Below are positions 16,992-32,577 of a stretch of 64,000 nt of DNA, piece by piece (the stretch's first letter is position 1; every line of letters starts with the position of its first letter). The stretch spans positions 2,728,501 through 2,792,500 of the forward strand of contig NZ_CP038512.1 of assembly GCF_004758605.1 (NCBI RefSeq), written 5' to 3'. The position numbers were made by a program, and so were the translations under genes. The DNA is from Deinococcus metallilatus. GTDB lineage: Bacteria > Deinococcota > Deinococci > Deinococcales > Deinococcaceae. The notes under the pieces were generated by a model that was not told the origin of the DNA, did not search any database, and saw only the letters and a list, made by a program, of their open reading frames with translations.

Positions 16992-17735
16992 TCAGGCCGT
17001 CAGGATGAGCGGCTGTCCCCTGGTAATCATGACGGTGTGCTCGTAATGGGCCGCCAAACCACCGTCACGGGTGGAGATCGTCCAGCCATCACTGCGGGTC
17101 CGGGTGCGCCGGGCTTTGCCGCTGGAAACCATCGGTTCCACGGCAATGACCATCCCTTCGCGCAGCAGGGCCCTGTTGGCCGGGTGGTAGAAATTCGGCA
17201 CGTCAGGTGCTTCGTGGATCGTGCGCCCCACGCTGTGCCCCTGCAATTCCCGCAGCAGCGAGAAGCCGCGCCGAGTCACTTCCGCTTCGACCGCTCGTCC
17301 AATGACGTTGACCGGTCTGCCCGCTCGGGCCACTTGCATGGCTGCCTTGAAGGCCGCTTCAGCGCATTCGATCAGTCGCAAGGCGAGGGGCGAGGCTGGG
17401 GGCACCACAACGGTGATCGCCGCGTCAGCCACGTAACCGTCCACGAAGGGCGTGACGTCCAGCTTGACCACATCTCCGGGTTGGAGGGGCCTCTGGGTAG
17501 GCAGGCCATGAACGATAGCGTCGTTGACGCTGACGAAGACGTTGACCGGGGCACCATACACCTGACGGGGCGCGGAGGTCGCCCCGTGCCGCCCGAAGAC
17601 CTCACCCGCGAGGACGTCGAGTTGGGCTGGGGTAACCCCCGGCTCAACAGCCGCTTTGAGAGCCTGGAGGGTATCCGCAACAACACGTCCAGCGCATTGC
17701 ATCCCCTTGAGGTCACGTTCGTTGGTGATGGTCAC
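16992..17735 (-). CDS. map: Methionine aminopeptidase, type I
   Basis: The 247-residue enzyme removes the initiator methionine from new proteins. The metal and substrate ligands of the pita-bread fold are all present: His76 (IVHG), Asp93, Asp104, His167, His174, Glu200 and Glu232. It lacks the N-terminal zinc-finger extension. The setting, away from the ribosomal-protein operon where the housekeeping map usually lies, suggests it is a second copy. GTG start at 17735 with a leaderless-type -10. Confidence 0.93.
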   Translation of the reverse strand: MTITNERDLKGMQCAGRVVADTLQALKAAVEPGVTPAQLDVLAGEVFGRHGATSAPRQVYGAPVNVFVSVNDAIVHGLPTQRPLQPGDVVKLDVTPFVDGYVADAAITVVVPPASPLALRLIECAEAAFKAAMQVARAGRPVNVIGRAVEAEVTRRGFSLLRELQGHSVGRTIHEAPDVPNFYHPANRALLREGMVIAVEPMVSSGKARRTRTRSDGWTISTRDGGLAAHYEHTVMITRGQPLILTA

Positions 17736-17740
17736 GCCTT

Positions 17741-17746
17741 ACTGTA
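17741..17746 (-). promoter_or_regulatory. -10 hexamer, leaderless promoter of map (GTG start)
   Basis: TACAGT is 5 nt before the GTG at 17735. Confidence 0.5.
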
Positions 17747-17754
17747 CGTGAGCC

Positions 17755-19617
17755 TCAACGGGATTCGTCGTTCACCGGGAGAGAAGGCTGTGATTCGGCA
17801 GCAACGCCCTGGCAGGGCCGCTCTCTGTCCATCTCTGGAAGTTCCTCCTGCTGCCGTCGTGCCTGCTCAGGCCGGAGGGGCAGGCCATCCCCAATCCACA
17901 GCTTGCGGAAGTTGATGCGTCCGTACGAATCGGGCAGCACGTCCCGGATCAGCGGATGAATGGTGCGCTGCTTGACGCGGTGATGCGTGAGGTGAATATG
18001 GTGCCCTCCCAGCAGGAGGTCTTCCACCCGGTCGATGATCGCCTCGCGCTCCGCGAAGGTATCGGCGGTGCGGTAGCTGTCCAGTTCGGCGTCAATCTCC
18101 GCCAGCAGCGGTTCGGGGAGCAGGGTGCGGAACAGCAGTTCAGGTTGCTTCATCGCTGTCCAGAAGGACAGGTGCTCGTCCGGGCCGCTGACCTCCCCCA
18201 TCATCACCAGGTCGGCGGGTGATGCCCTGTCCAGGGCATCGTGCAGTTCGTAGGGGCGCGGCTCGATGGGCAGGCCCACCTGTGCCGCCTGCCGCACCAG
18301 CCAGTCGGCCTCCTGCACGGCATCGGTGCGGTTCAGCACCCACAGGCGCAGCGGCGGCCCGTCGTACCCGGCCTGCACGAGCAAAGAGCGGGCACGTTCC
18401 AGATCGTGGTAGCGGGGCGAGCGCGCCTTCGAGCGGCGCGGGTAGAAGGACTGCGCTATCAGCAGCGGCCAGGGGAGATGGGCCTCCCGCCAGTACCGCC
18501 GGATGTCATGCAACTCAAACACGGCGGCGCGGAGGGCAGAATTCTGCGCGGCGCGCTGGCCCGCGTTCCAGATCAGGAAATGCACGCCAATCTCTTCCTG
18601 CCAGTTCGTGACGGTTTCCGGGGCCGCCCCGTCCACGTGCAGGGTGGGTTCGTTCGCCAGCGGACCGACCCGGTACAGTTCCACCTCGTCGATCAGGGGA
18701 CGGCCCGCGAAATGTGCGTCGAAGGCGGTGAGGCGCACGCCATCCGGCAACGAGGTCCAGCGGAACGCACCGGTACCTACCAGATGCCGCTCATCGAAGG
18801 GCACGTCGCGTGGGAGGATGAGGGCGTGGGAGTCGGCCAGCCGCCGTGGCAGGAAGGCGTCCGGGCGCACCAGGTGGACCTGCACCCGGAACGGATGGTC
18901 GGACGTGATGGCCTGGACCCCCGGCAACAGCCACTCGGCTCCCTGCCGCAGCCGCTCCAGCGTGAACAGCACGTCCCCGGCATCCAGCGTGCGCCCGTGA
19001 TGAAACGACACCCCCTTACGCAGGTGGAACGTCCACGTCAGCCCATCCGCCGACACATTCCAGTGGTGCGCCAGGTGTGGTTCCAGCCTGCCCGTGTCTG
19101 CGTCGAAGCGCGTGAGCGGATCGAGGACCTGGGCCAGCAGGTGGGCCTCGGTGGCGGCGTGGGCCGTAATGGGATCGAGGCTGGTAAACGCCCGGAACAT
19201 GACGGTCCGCAGGCGATCCGTGCCGGACGGCGACTCGCTCAGCCCGAACACGCCCCGAACCGCGTCCGTCATCACCCAAGCCCGGGGGAACGGCAGACGG
19301 GAGAGCCGCGCCAGGTCCCCCGCCGCCCCATCCCGCGCCAGGCTGGCCGTCAGCGTATCCAGTTCACGCCTCGTGTCGCCGCTGAACGCCACCCGTGACG
19401 TGTGCCCGCGTCCGCGCCCCGGCGTGTAGGTCAACTTTCGCTCCTCCTGCAAGCGGGTCACCTGCCGTTTGGCGGTCTTGTCGCTGCACGCCCACCACGC
19501 CGTCAGTTCCGCCTGCGTGACGGGGTAGACGGGCTGCTCGCCATCCCGCGCCAGCAGGGCCGCGCGCAATGTCAGGTACGGCCAGTCCGGTCGGGGGTCA
19601 CGCGGAAAAGGGGTCAT
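17755..19617 (-). CDS. SgrR-like transcriptional regulator (HTH plus solute-binding-protein domain)
   Basis: The 620-residue protein has an N-terminal winged helix (about 15-70, with SDKTAKRQVTRLQEERKL) and, from about 160, a family-5 extracellular solute-binding domain. The latter is seen in LDPLTRFDADTGRLEPHLAHHW and WTFHLRKGVSFHHG. There is no signal peptide, so the binding fold acts inside the cell as a ligand sensor, as in E. coli SgrR. It is divergent from two coupled MFS genes, its likely targets. The start chosen, MTPFPRDPRP at 19617, leaves out 48 unlikely residues. Confidence 0.83.
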   Translation of the reverse strand: MTPFPRDPRPDWPYLTLRAALLARDGEQPVYPVTQAELTAWWACSDKTAKRQVTRLQEERKLTYTPGRGRGHTSRVAFSGDTRRELDTLTASLARDGAAGDLARLSRLPFPRAWVMTDAVRGVFGLSESPSGTDRLRTVMFRAFTSLDPITAHAATEAHLLAQVLDPLTRFDADTGRLEPHLAHHWNVSADGLTWTFHLRKGVSFHHGRTLDAGDVLFTLERLRQGAEWLLPGVQAITSDHPFRVQVHLVRPDAFLPRRLADSHALILPRDVPFDERHLVGTGAFRWTSLPDGVRLTAFDAHFAGRPLIDEVELYRVGPLANEPTLHVDGAAPETVTNWQEEIGVHFLIWNAGQRAAQNSALRAAVFELHDIRRYWREAHLPWPLLIAQSFYPRRSKARSPRYHDLERARSLLVQAGYDGPPLRLWVLNRTDAVQEADWLVRQAAQVGLPIEPRPYELHDALDRASPADLVMMGEVSGPDEHLSFWTAMKQPELLFRTLLPEPLLAEIDAELDSYRTADTFAEREAIIDRVEDLLLGGHHIHLTHHRVKQRTIHPLIRDVLPDSYGRINFRKLWIGDGLPLRPEQARRQQEELPEMDRERPCQGVAAESQPSLPVNDESR

Positions 19618-19659
19618 CGCCCCTGCATTCTGGGCCTTTTTTCCTCTTTTGCCCTCCCG

Positions 19660-19665
19660 CAGACT
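19660..19665 (+). promoter_or_regulatory. Possible -10 hexamer of the first MFS gene
   Basis: CAGACT lies 7 nt before the ATG at 19673; it matches the local leaderless pattern except at the first base. Confidence 0.35.
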
Positions 19666-19672
19666 GGCGGGC

Positions 19673-20923
19673 ATGTGGGGAACGCTGCACCCGAACGTCA
19701 AGGTCCGCATCATCAACTCGTTTCTCACACGCATGGTGGGCGGGGCGATCTTCCCCTTCATGGCGATCTACTTCACGCAGCGCCTTGGGGCGGGCCTGGC
19801 CGGGCTGCTCCTGATGCTGCTGGTGGGTGTGCAGTTCATGGCCGGGCTGTACGGCGGTGGGCTGGCGGACGCCTGGGGCCGCCGCCGCACGCTCCTTGTG
19901 GGGGAGGTTCTGAAGGTGCTGGCGTTCGCCGCCCTGCTGCTGGCCAACCTGTGGCTGCCGCTGGCGTGGTGGACGTTCGCCGCGCTGGTGGTCATCAACG
20001 TCGCCAACGGGCTGATCAATCCTGCCGCCGAGGCCATGCTGGTGGACGTCAGCACGCCGGAAAGCCGCACCTTCATGTACGCCGTGAACTACTGGGCCAT
20101 CAATGCCAGTCTCCTGATCGGCACGCTGCTGGGCGGCTGGCTGTATCAGGATCACTTCACGGCCCTGCTCACCGGGCTGCTGGGTATGTCGTTCCTGACG
20201 CTGTTCCTCGCGTGGCGCTTCATGACCGAGACGCTGGGGGGACCGCGCCGCAGCGCTGCGGAAGTCCGTGAGCGTGTGGGTCTGCGTCCCCTGCTGGGCA
20301 GCTACGCGCAGGTGGTCGGGGACCGGGCCTACCTCCTCTTCCTGCTGGGCTTCGTGCTGCTGATGAGCATCGAATTCGGACGGCAGAACTTCATTCCCGT
20401 GCATCTGGTGCAGGCGTTCGCCCCGCAGACCTTCCTGGGCCTGCCGCTGACCGGCGTGAAGGCCATGAGCCTGCTCACCGCCATCAACACCGTCATGATC
20501 GTCGCGTTCACCATCCCGATCAGCCACTGGGTGAAGGGCCGTGACCTGAAGCGGGTGATGGCCTGGGGCTTTCTGCTCTTCGCGGGGGGGTTCGCCGTCC
20601 TGAACGGCAGCGTGCACCTGGGCGTGTTGATTGCCGGAAGTGTGGTGCTGTCGGTGGGGGAACTGCTGTATGTGCCCACCCGCCAGACCCTGCTGGCCGA
20701 CCTGATCCCCGAGGACCGGCGCGGCGCGTACCTCGCCGTGAACGGGCAGGTCTTCACCCTCGGGAAGTGGCTCGCGGCCCTGGGCGTGCCCCTGGGTGCC
20801 CAGATCGGCGAAACCGGCATGCTGCTGGTCACCGCCGTGCTGGGGCTCCTGGCCGTGCTGCTGAGCCTTGCGGGCCTGCGCGGGCAGCCTGGGGGTGCTC
20901 CTCTGGCGGGGAAAGCGGCTTGA
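19673..20923 (+). CDS. Major facilitator superfamily transporter (first of a pair)
   Basis: The 416-residue protein has about 12 membrane helices and the MFS loop GGGLADAWGRRRTLLVGE between helices 2 and 3. The pattern is that of a DHA1-type drug or metabolite exporter. It is the first gene of a two-gene unit: the TGA stop at 20921 overlaps the TTG start of a second MFS (TTGA). The two share motifs such as YWAIN in helix 5 and look like an old duplication. ATG at 19673 is preferred to an upstream TTG. Substrate unknown. Confidence 0.87.
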   Translation: MWGTLHPNVKVRIINSFLTRMVGGAIFPFMAIYFTQRLGAGLAGLLLMLLVGVQFMAGLYGGGLADAWGRRRTLLVGEVLKVLAFAALLLANLWLPLAWWTFAALVVINVANGLINPAAEAMLVDVSTPESRTFMYAVNYWAINASLLIGTLLGGWLYQDHFTALLTGLLGMSFLTLFLAWRFMTETLGGPRRSAAEVRERVGLRPLLGSYAQVVGDRAYLLFLLGFVLLMSIEFGRQNFIPVHLVQAFAPQTFLGLPLTGVKAMSLLTAINTVMIVAFTIPISHWVKGRDLKRVMAWGFLLFAGGFAVLNGSVHLGVLIAGSVVLSVGELLYVPTRQTLLADLIPEDRRGAYLAVNGQVFTLGKWLAALGVPLGAQIGETGMLLVTAVLGLLAVLLSLAGLRGQPGGAPLAGKAA

Positions 20924-22110
20924 CCCTCCTGCCCAGGCTATACCACGCCTACCCGCGCAACTTCTGGCTGCTGTGGGTGGGCACTCTGATCAACCGTATC
21001 GGGGAGTTCGTGGTGCCGCTGCTGGGCTTCTACCTCACGGCCCAGCGGGAGATGAGCGTCACGCAGGTCAGTGTCATCCTGAGCGCGCTGGGCGTCGGGC
21101 GGTTCTTCGCCGAAGGGTTCGGCGGCAGCCTCAGTGACCGCTACGGCACCGGCTTCACCATGAAGCTCGCCCTGATCGGGGGCGGGCTGATGCTGCTCCT
21201 GCTCGCGCAGGCCCGGACCTTCCCGCAACTGTTCGCCGGGGTCCTGGCGTACTCGCTGTTCACCGCCATGTACAAACCCGCGGCCAGCACCGCCGTCGCG
21301 GACATGACCAGCGGCGCGCAGCGGAGCCGGGCCTACAACCTCATGTACTGGGCCATCAACGTCGGCGCGTCGGTTGCCCCGGTCCTGGGTGGCTGGCTCT
21401 CCAGATTCTCGTTCAAGCTGCTGTTCTACCTCGACGCGGTCACCATGTTCATCTACTCGGCCCTGCTGGTGCTGTTCTTCCGCCTGCCGAAACGTGCCCA
21501 CGGCAGCGTCAAGAAGACCTCCCTCCTCCCGCGCGACTCCCTGCTCTGGCAATTCTGCGTCGCCAGCCTGCTCTACAGCCTCACGTACCAGAGTTACAAG
21601 CTGCTCGCCCTGGTCTTCGCGCAGCAGGGCTTCACCGCCGTGCAGTACGGGCAGGTGCTCAGCGTGAACGGCTTGCTGGTGATCCTGCTGGGCCTGCCCA
21701 TCGGACATCACGTCAGCCGGACCAGCCATCCCCGCTGGCAGGTCGCGGGCGCGGCGCTGCTCGGCACGGGCTTCCTGATCCACGCCGTCGCACAGACCTT
21801 CGCCCTGCATGTCCTGGCCGTGGTGGTCTGGACGCTGGGGGAAATCGTGGCCTACAGCATCAGCAAGACCATCATCAGCGAACTGGCGGCTCCCGCCCAG
21901 CGCGGCACGTACATCGGCCTCGTGGGCAGCATGAGCGGCCTCGCCACGCTGATCGCACCGCTGCTCGGCGGCTTTCTGCTGGCCCAGGCGGGCGCCACGC
22001 CCATGTGGCTGGTGATCGCCGGACTGGGCTTCGCCGCCGCCCTCCTCTTCCTGGTGCTGGAAGGCCAGGTGACGCAGCGGCGCAGCGAAACCCTGGCCAT
22101 GGGGGACTGA
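20920..22110 (+). CDS. Major facilitator superfamily transporter (second of a pair)
   Basis: This 396-residue MFS transporter begins at a TTG overlapping the previous stop. That start is chosen because an earlier one would put about 50 residues of Arg/Gly-rich sequence, the shadow of the first gene, in front of the first helix. It has 12 helices, the loop GGSLSDRYGTGFTMK, and YWAINVGASVAPVLGG in helix 5. Translational coupling to its paralogue suggests both are made together, perhaps as partners or with overlapping substrates. Control probably comes from the divergent SgrR-like gene. Confidence 0.85.
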   Translation: MTLLPRLYHAYPRNFWLLWVGTLINRIGEFVVPLLGFYLTAQREMSVTQVSVILSALGVGRFFAEGFGGSLSDRYGTGFTMKLALIGGGLMLLLLAQARTFPQLFAGVLAYSLFTAMYKPAASTAVADMTSGAQRSRAYNLMYWAINVGASVAPVLGGWLSRFSFKLLFYLDAVTMFIYSALLVLFFRLPKRAHGSVKKTSLLPRDSLLWQFCVASLLYSLTYQSYKLLALVFAQQGFTAVQYGQVLSVNGLLVILLGLPIGHHVSRTSHPRWQVAGAALLGTGFLIHAVAQTFALHVLAVVVWTLGEIVAYSISKTIISELAAPAQRGTYIGLVGSMSGLATLIAPLLGGFLLAQAGATPMWLVIAGLGFAAALLFLVLEGQVTQRRSETLAMGD

Positions 22111-22193
22111 CCCCGGGAGGCTGGCGGAGTCAGGTCAGCTCAGGCTCCCGGGTGTGCGGCGCTGTGTCCGTGGCCCTCCCCTCGCCTGGGCTG

Positions 22194-22454
22194 TCAGCGC
22201 GCCTTTCTGTTCGCCTCTTTCAGCTCCGCGGCGATTTCGCGCAGCCGTTCATCCCGGCTGCCGATGGCCTCTTCAAGTCCCTGGGAGGCGCGGACGCGCA
22301 TGGCGGTGATGCGGGGCTGACTCTCCCTGGTGAGCCGCACGAACGGCAGGTCTGGAGGGCACGCCTGCCGTGCTGCCGCGTAAACACTCGCCTCGCGCCT
22401 GGGCGCGGTGCAAGTCCTCGGCCTTCCCGGGGGGCCTTCCCGAACTGGTTTCAC
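22194..22454 (-). pseudogene. Possible C-terminal gene remnant
   Basis: The reading frame ends in a charged helical stretch, MRVRASQGLEEAIGSRDE onward to NRKAR, that looks like real protein. Before it, the frame turns to Arg/Pro-rich sequence typical of a shadow frame, while a neighbouring frame looks more coding. No start, promoter or known family is visible. It may be the decayed end of a gene. The rest of 22111-22538 holds nothing I can support. Confidence 0.25.
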
Positions 22455-22538
22455 CAGACTGCCCCCGCTCCCCGTAACCGCTAGCGTTTGTTTCCGCGTC
22501 CTCTACTGGCATGGCCCCTGGAAGCAGCAGGCCTGAGT

Positions 22539-25013
<2,475 letters not shown>

Positions 25014-25036
25014 GCCTGCCTCCTGTCCATCCGGCC

Positions 25037-25069
25037 ACCTTAGGCCAGCACTGTTCAGCTTCCGTAAAG
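25037..25069 (-). promoter_or_regulatory. Shared activator box and -10 in front of the CopB-like ATPase
   Basis: The minus strand reads CTTTACGGAAGCTGAACA (25052-25069), 9 nt, then TAAGGT (25037-25042). The same box with the same 9-nt gap precedes the genes at 31153 and 31345. Half-sites TTTACG and TGAACA are 11 nt apart, as in OmpR-family sites. Confidence 0.72.
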
Positions 25070-25071
25070 GG

Positions 25072-25308
25072 TCAGGCGAGGAGTGCTTCGATCTTTGGCC
25101 GCTGCTGATCGAAGGTGCCGAAGAAGAACTGCTCACCGACAACGGTGATGGGTGCGACGCGCACGCCGTACCGGGCTTTGGCCTCGTCCGCCACGGCGGG
25201 GTCGGTCAGGTCGCGCTCCTCAAAGGGAATGCTGTGCTGGTTCAGCCAGAGGCGCAGGGCGTGGCAGTCCGGGCAGGTGGGTGTGGCATACAGGATGACC
25301 TTCGGCAT
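25072..25308 (-). CDS. Glutaredoxin-like protein
   Basis: The 78-residue thioredoxin-fold protein has the dithiol CPDC at 12-15 ([12 protein letters not shown]) and the cis-proline segment VAPITVVGE. It is the size of NrdH/glutaredoxin. It should reduce disulfides or handle thiol-bound metal; its place between csoR and the copper ATPase suggests help with copper-stressed thiols. ATG at 25308 has TTGGAGG upstream. Probably co-transcribed with copZ-csoR. Confidence 0.85.
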   Translation of the reverse strand: MPKVILYATPTCPDCHALRLWLNQHSIPFEERDLTDPAVADEAKARYGVRVAPITVVGEQFFFGTFDQQRPKIEALLA

Positions 25309-25377
25309 GGGGAACCTCCAAAGCAAAGGGGGGCGAACGCGCGTCCGCCCCCGGAAAGCCGTGTTGCGCGCGTGGCT

Positions 25378-25721
<344 letters not shown>

Positions 25722-25722
<1 letters not shown>

Positions 25723-25931
25723 TACGGGTTCGCCACCTGGGCGCCGTAGCCTTCCTCAACCACGGCTTCGACAAGCTGCTGCGGTTCGGCATTGCCCTGC
25801 ACAACGGCCTTGCCGGTCTTCAGGTCCACCTGCGCGTCGGTCACGCCGGGAACGCTCTTGAGGGCCTTGGTCACGCCCGCCTGGCAGTGGCCGCAGGTCA
25901 TACCGGTGATGTTCAGTTCGATCTGGCTCAT
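25722..25931 (-). CDS. copZ: Copper chaperone (heavy-metal-associated domain)
   Basis: The 69-residue HMA-fold protein has GMTCGHC with Cys13 and Cys16 as the Cu(I) ligands. It should carry copper to the P-type ATPases and to CsoR. AGGAGG lies 6 nt before the ATG at 25931. It is the first gene of the minus-strand copper operon (copZ-csoR-glutaredoxin, then the ATPase) and is divergent from copA. Confidence 0.93.
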
Positions 25932-25949
25932 GGTCTTCCTCCTGAAGTC

Positions 25950-25978
25950 AGGGTATATCCTCCCCCCTGGGATGTCAA
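25950..25978 (-). promoter_or_regulatory. copZ promoter with CsoR-type G-tract operator
   Basis: The minus strand has TTGACA (25973-25978), a 17-nt spacer and TACCCT (25950-25955). The spacer contains CCCAGGGGGGAGG, the G/C-tract type of site that CsoR proteins bind. Confidence 0.7.
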
Positions 25979-26028
25979 TGCAATGCCGCACCGCTCCGCG
26001 TCACACAGCCACTTCTTTCCTCAGGCTC

Positions 26029-26057
26029 TTGCCAATCCCCCCCTCCGGGTCTATTCT
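26029..26057 (+). promoter_or_regulatory. copA promoter
   Basis: TTGCCA (26029-26034), a 17-nt spacer and TATTCT (26052-26057) lie 45 nt before the copA ATG. Confidence 0.65.
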
Positions 26058-26068
26058 GGCAGCATCTC

Positions 26069-26088
26069 TATCCCCCCACGGGGGGTTG
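26069..26088. promoter_or_regulatory. CsoR-type operator in front of copA
   Basis: CCCCCC-AC-GGGGGG (26072-26085) is a perfect inverted repeat just downstream of the predicted transcription start, placed to block copA transcription when CsoR is bound. Confidence 0.65.
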
Positions 26089-26102
26089 GAAGGAGCGGAG
26101 GA

Positions 26103-28613
<2,511 letters not shown>

Positions 28614-28693
28614 AGCCCCCGGCGCGGGGAGCCGCACGCTTCCCGCGCTTCAACCATGACCAAGCTCAACGTCGGCCCCTACGTCGCTTCCCT

Positions 28694-28746
28694 GAAGACC
28701 AGCCCCGGAACCTGTTGGGCCAGGCCCCCCTTTCACGGGGGTCTTC
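28694..28746. terminator. Bidirectional hairpin between copA and the histidine kinase gene
   Basis: GAAGACC (28694-28700) pairs with GGTCTTC (28740-28746), with GCCCCCC/GGGGG inside. It lies between convergent genes; T-runs are short, so efficiency is uncertain. Confidence 0.5.
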
Positions 28747-28750
28747 CTGT

Positions 28751-30495
<1,745 letters not shown>

Positions 30496-30553
30496 AACTC
30501 CCTTTCAGGGTAAAGGCCCCGCCGTGGGGGCGAGGCCGAGCGGAGGCCAGGTG

Positions 30554-31153
<600 letters not shown>

Positions 31154-31159
31154 GGCCCG

Positions 31160-31192
31160 ACGCTACCGGGCGTGTGTTCAGCTTGTGTAAAG
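31160..31192 (-). promoter_or_regulatory. Shared activator box and -10 in front of the DUF305-two-component operon
   Basis: The minus strand reads CTTTACACAAGCTGAACA (31175-31192), 9 nt, TAGCGT (31160-31165), then 6 nt to the ATG at 31153, a leaderless layout. Confidence 0.75.
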
Positions 31193-31263
31193 GCTGCTCT
31201 GGGCGAGGGATTTCCGCTTGGCGCGGCTGAAAAGCAGCCGCCTTCATCCCTTCTTCAGCCCAG

Positions 31264-31296
31264 CGTTACAGAAGCTGAACACGGCCTTCTTACGGT
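31264..31296 (+). promoter_or_regulatory. Shared activator box and -10 in front of the Cys-rich copper protein
   Basis: CGTTACAGAAGCTGAACA (31264-31281), 9 nt, then TACGGT (31291-31296). Start codon at 31345 with GAGGAG. Confidence 0.75.
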
Positions 31297-31344
31297 GGAC
31301 GGGTCCAGTTGCCCAGAAGCCCCCATTCCACCGAGGAGATCATC

Positions 31345-31770
31345 ATGTCGCAAGCCACCCAGGCCATGCTCGCCACCCATCCCCAGCGGGAATCCGCCGC
31401 CTTCAACATGCAGGCCCTCACCGCTTGCATCGACGCCTGCTTCGAGTGCGCGCAGGTGTGCACTTCCTGCGCCGACGCCTGTCTGGGCGAGCGGGAGCAC
31501 CTGATGCACCTCGTTCACTGCATTCGCCTGAACCTCGACTGTGCGGACGTGTGCGGGACGACGGGCCGGGTGCTGTCGCGGCTGACGCAGCCCGATCAGA
31601 ACGTGCTGCGGACCCAACTGCAAGCCTGCGTGGCCGCCTGCCGCGCCTGCGGGGACGAGTGCGAGCGGCACGCCCGCGAGATGAACATGGAGCACTGCCG
31701 CATCTGTGCCGAGTCCTGCCGCCGTTGCCAGCAGGCCTGCCAGCAGTTGCTCGGTGGGATGAACGTGTGA
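31345..31770 (+). CDS. Four-helix-bundle copper-binding (copper-storage, Csp-type) protein
   Basis: The 141-residue protein contains 18 cysteines, mostly as Cys-x3-Cys or Cys-x2-Cys along helices (for example ACIDACFECAQVCTSCADAC). These would point into a four-helix bundle and hold many Cu(I) ions, as in the Csp3 family. There is no signal peptide, so it stores copper in the cytoplasm. GAGGAG precedes ATG 31345; the upstream in-frame start adds residues with no ribosome site. Control is by the shared box. A short membrane peptide is coupled to its end. Confidence 0.88.
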   Translation: MSQATQAMLATHPQRESAAFNMQALTACIDACFECAQVCTSCADACLGEREHLMHLVHCIRLNLDCADVCGTTGRVLSRLTQPDQNVLRTQLQACVAACRACGDECERHAREMNMEHCRICAESCRRCQQACQQLLGGMNV

Positions 31771-31916
31771 AGAAGCTGACCCTGGCCCTCGCGCTGACCC
31801 TGCTCTTCGGCTACGCGGTCAGCAAGGGTGCCCTCGCGACCTTCACGAAGGTGCTGACGGCATCAAGCGGGGCAGCCGCGCCAACGCCGTCGCGCCGGGG
31901 CCAGGGGGGACGCTGA
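31767..31916 (+). CDS. Short hydrophobic peptide coupled to the copper protein; probably truncated
   Basis: GTG at 31767 overlaps the preceding stop (GTGTGA). The 49-residue product has a signal-like start, MKKLTLALALTLLFGYAVSKG, cut here after the first hydrophobic run, and a basic tail. From about 31850 the DNA is that of a decayed SDR gene in another frame. The natural C-terminus may therefore have been replaced when the SDR fragment was joined here. Confidence 0.45.
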   Translation: MKKLTLALALTLLFGYAVSKGALATFTKVLTASSGAAAPTPSRRGQGGR

Positions 31917-32075
31917 TCCTGCCGGTGTCGATGCCGCCAGAGAAGGTGGCCGAGATCGGCAAGCAGGAATCCCCCATCGGGCGGCCTGCGCAGCCCGCCG
32001 AGATCGCCCCGGCCTTCGTGTTCCTGGCGTCTCAGGAGGCGAGCTATGTGAACGCGAGATTCTGGGGGTGACCGG
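31856..32075 (+). pseudogene. C-terminal fragment of a short-chain dehydrogenase/reductase, frameshifted
   Basis: The frame reads RANAVAPGP, then MPPEKVAEIGKQESPIGRP, then AEIAPAFVFLASQEASYVNA, the usual end of glucose-1-dehydrogenase-like SDRs (usual NAVAPGPIWTPL and PAELAPAYVFLAS). At 32057 one base is missing; shifting the frame restores EILGVTGG, the family C-terminus. The N-terminal Rossmann half is gone. It is a remnant. Confidence 0.75.
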
Positions 32076-32209
32076 GGGAAACCGCTGGGACAAGGCCAGC
32101 AAAAGCTGGTTACGGGGGCTCGCTTTTGATTCTGCCTGTTCCTGCCAGCCACCCCGGCGTTCGGGGGCATCCTCAGCCCGCAGTTTCATTGGAAAAAGCC
32201 CGCTACCAT

Positions 32210-32430
32210 TCTTGCGGCCCGGGCAGCTTCCGAACCGCTGGAGAAGCTGGAAGCTGAAGCCAAACAGAAGCCATCCGCCAAACCGCCGCTCGGCGTGCCT
32301 TGGCGCCCACCTGAATCCATCGCACCCGGGGTCGTCTTTCCCGCCAGGGACGATGCCTACATGGTTTCGGGCGCCACCTATGACGTGACAGGTGGCGCCA
32401 GCGCGAACAACATGGTGAAGGCGCCGGTAA
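32210..32430 (+). pseudogene. Second SDR C-terminal fragment
   Basis: The frame reads PLGVPWRPPESIAPGVVF, then DDAYMVSGATYDVTGGAS, the end of another SDR subfamily (usual ...FLASDDA..VTGATYDVTGG). The first two-thirds are missing. The ORF runs on into unrelated sequence. It differs from the fragment 200 nt earlier, so two separate genes were lost at this spot. Confidence 0.65.
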
Positions 32431-32577
32431 TGCTGCGGTCGGAGCCGCAAGAACGAGGTTTGCTACCGCCGACCGTGACTTTGTGAAGCTCATTTCTCTG
32501 TACAGGCATTGAGATATCCTGGAACGGATGCGGCAGTCGCAAAGTCCATCTCTACATGATTCGGCCAAGGAATATTC

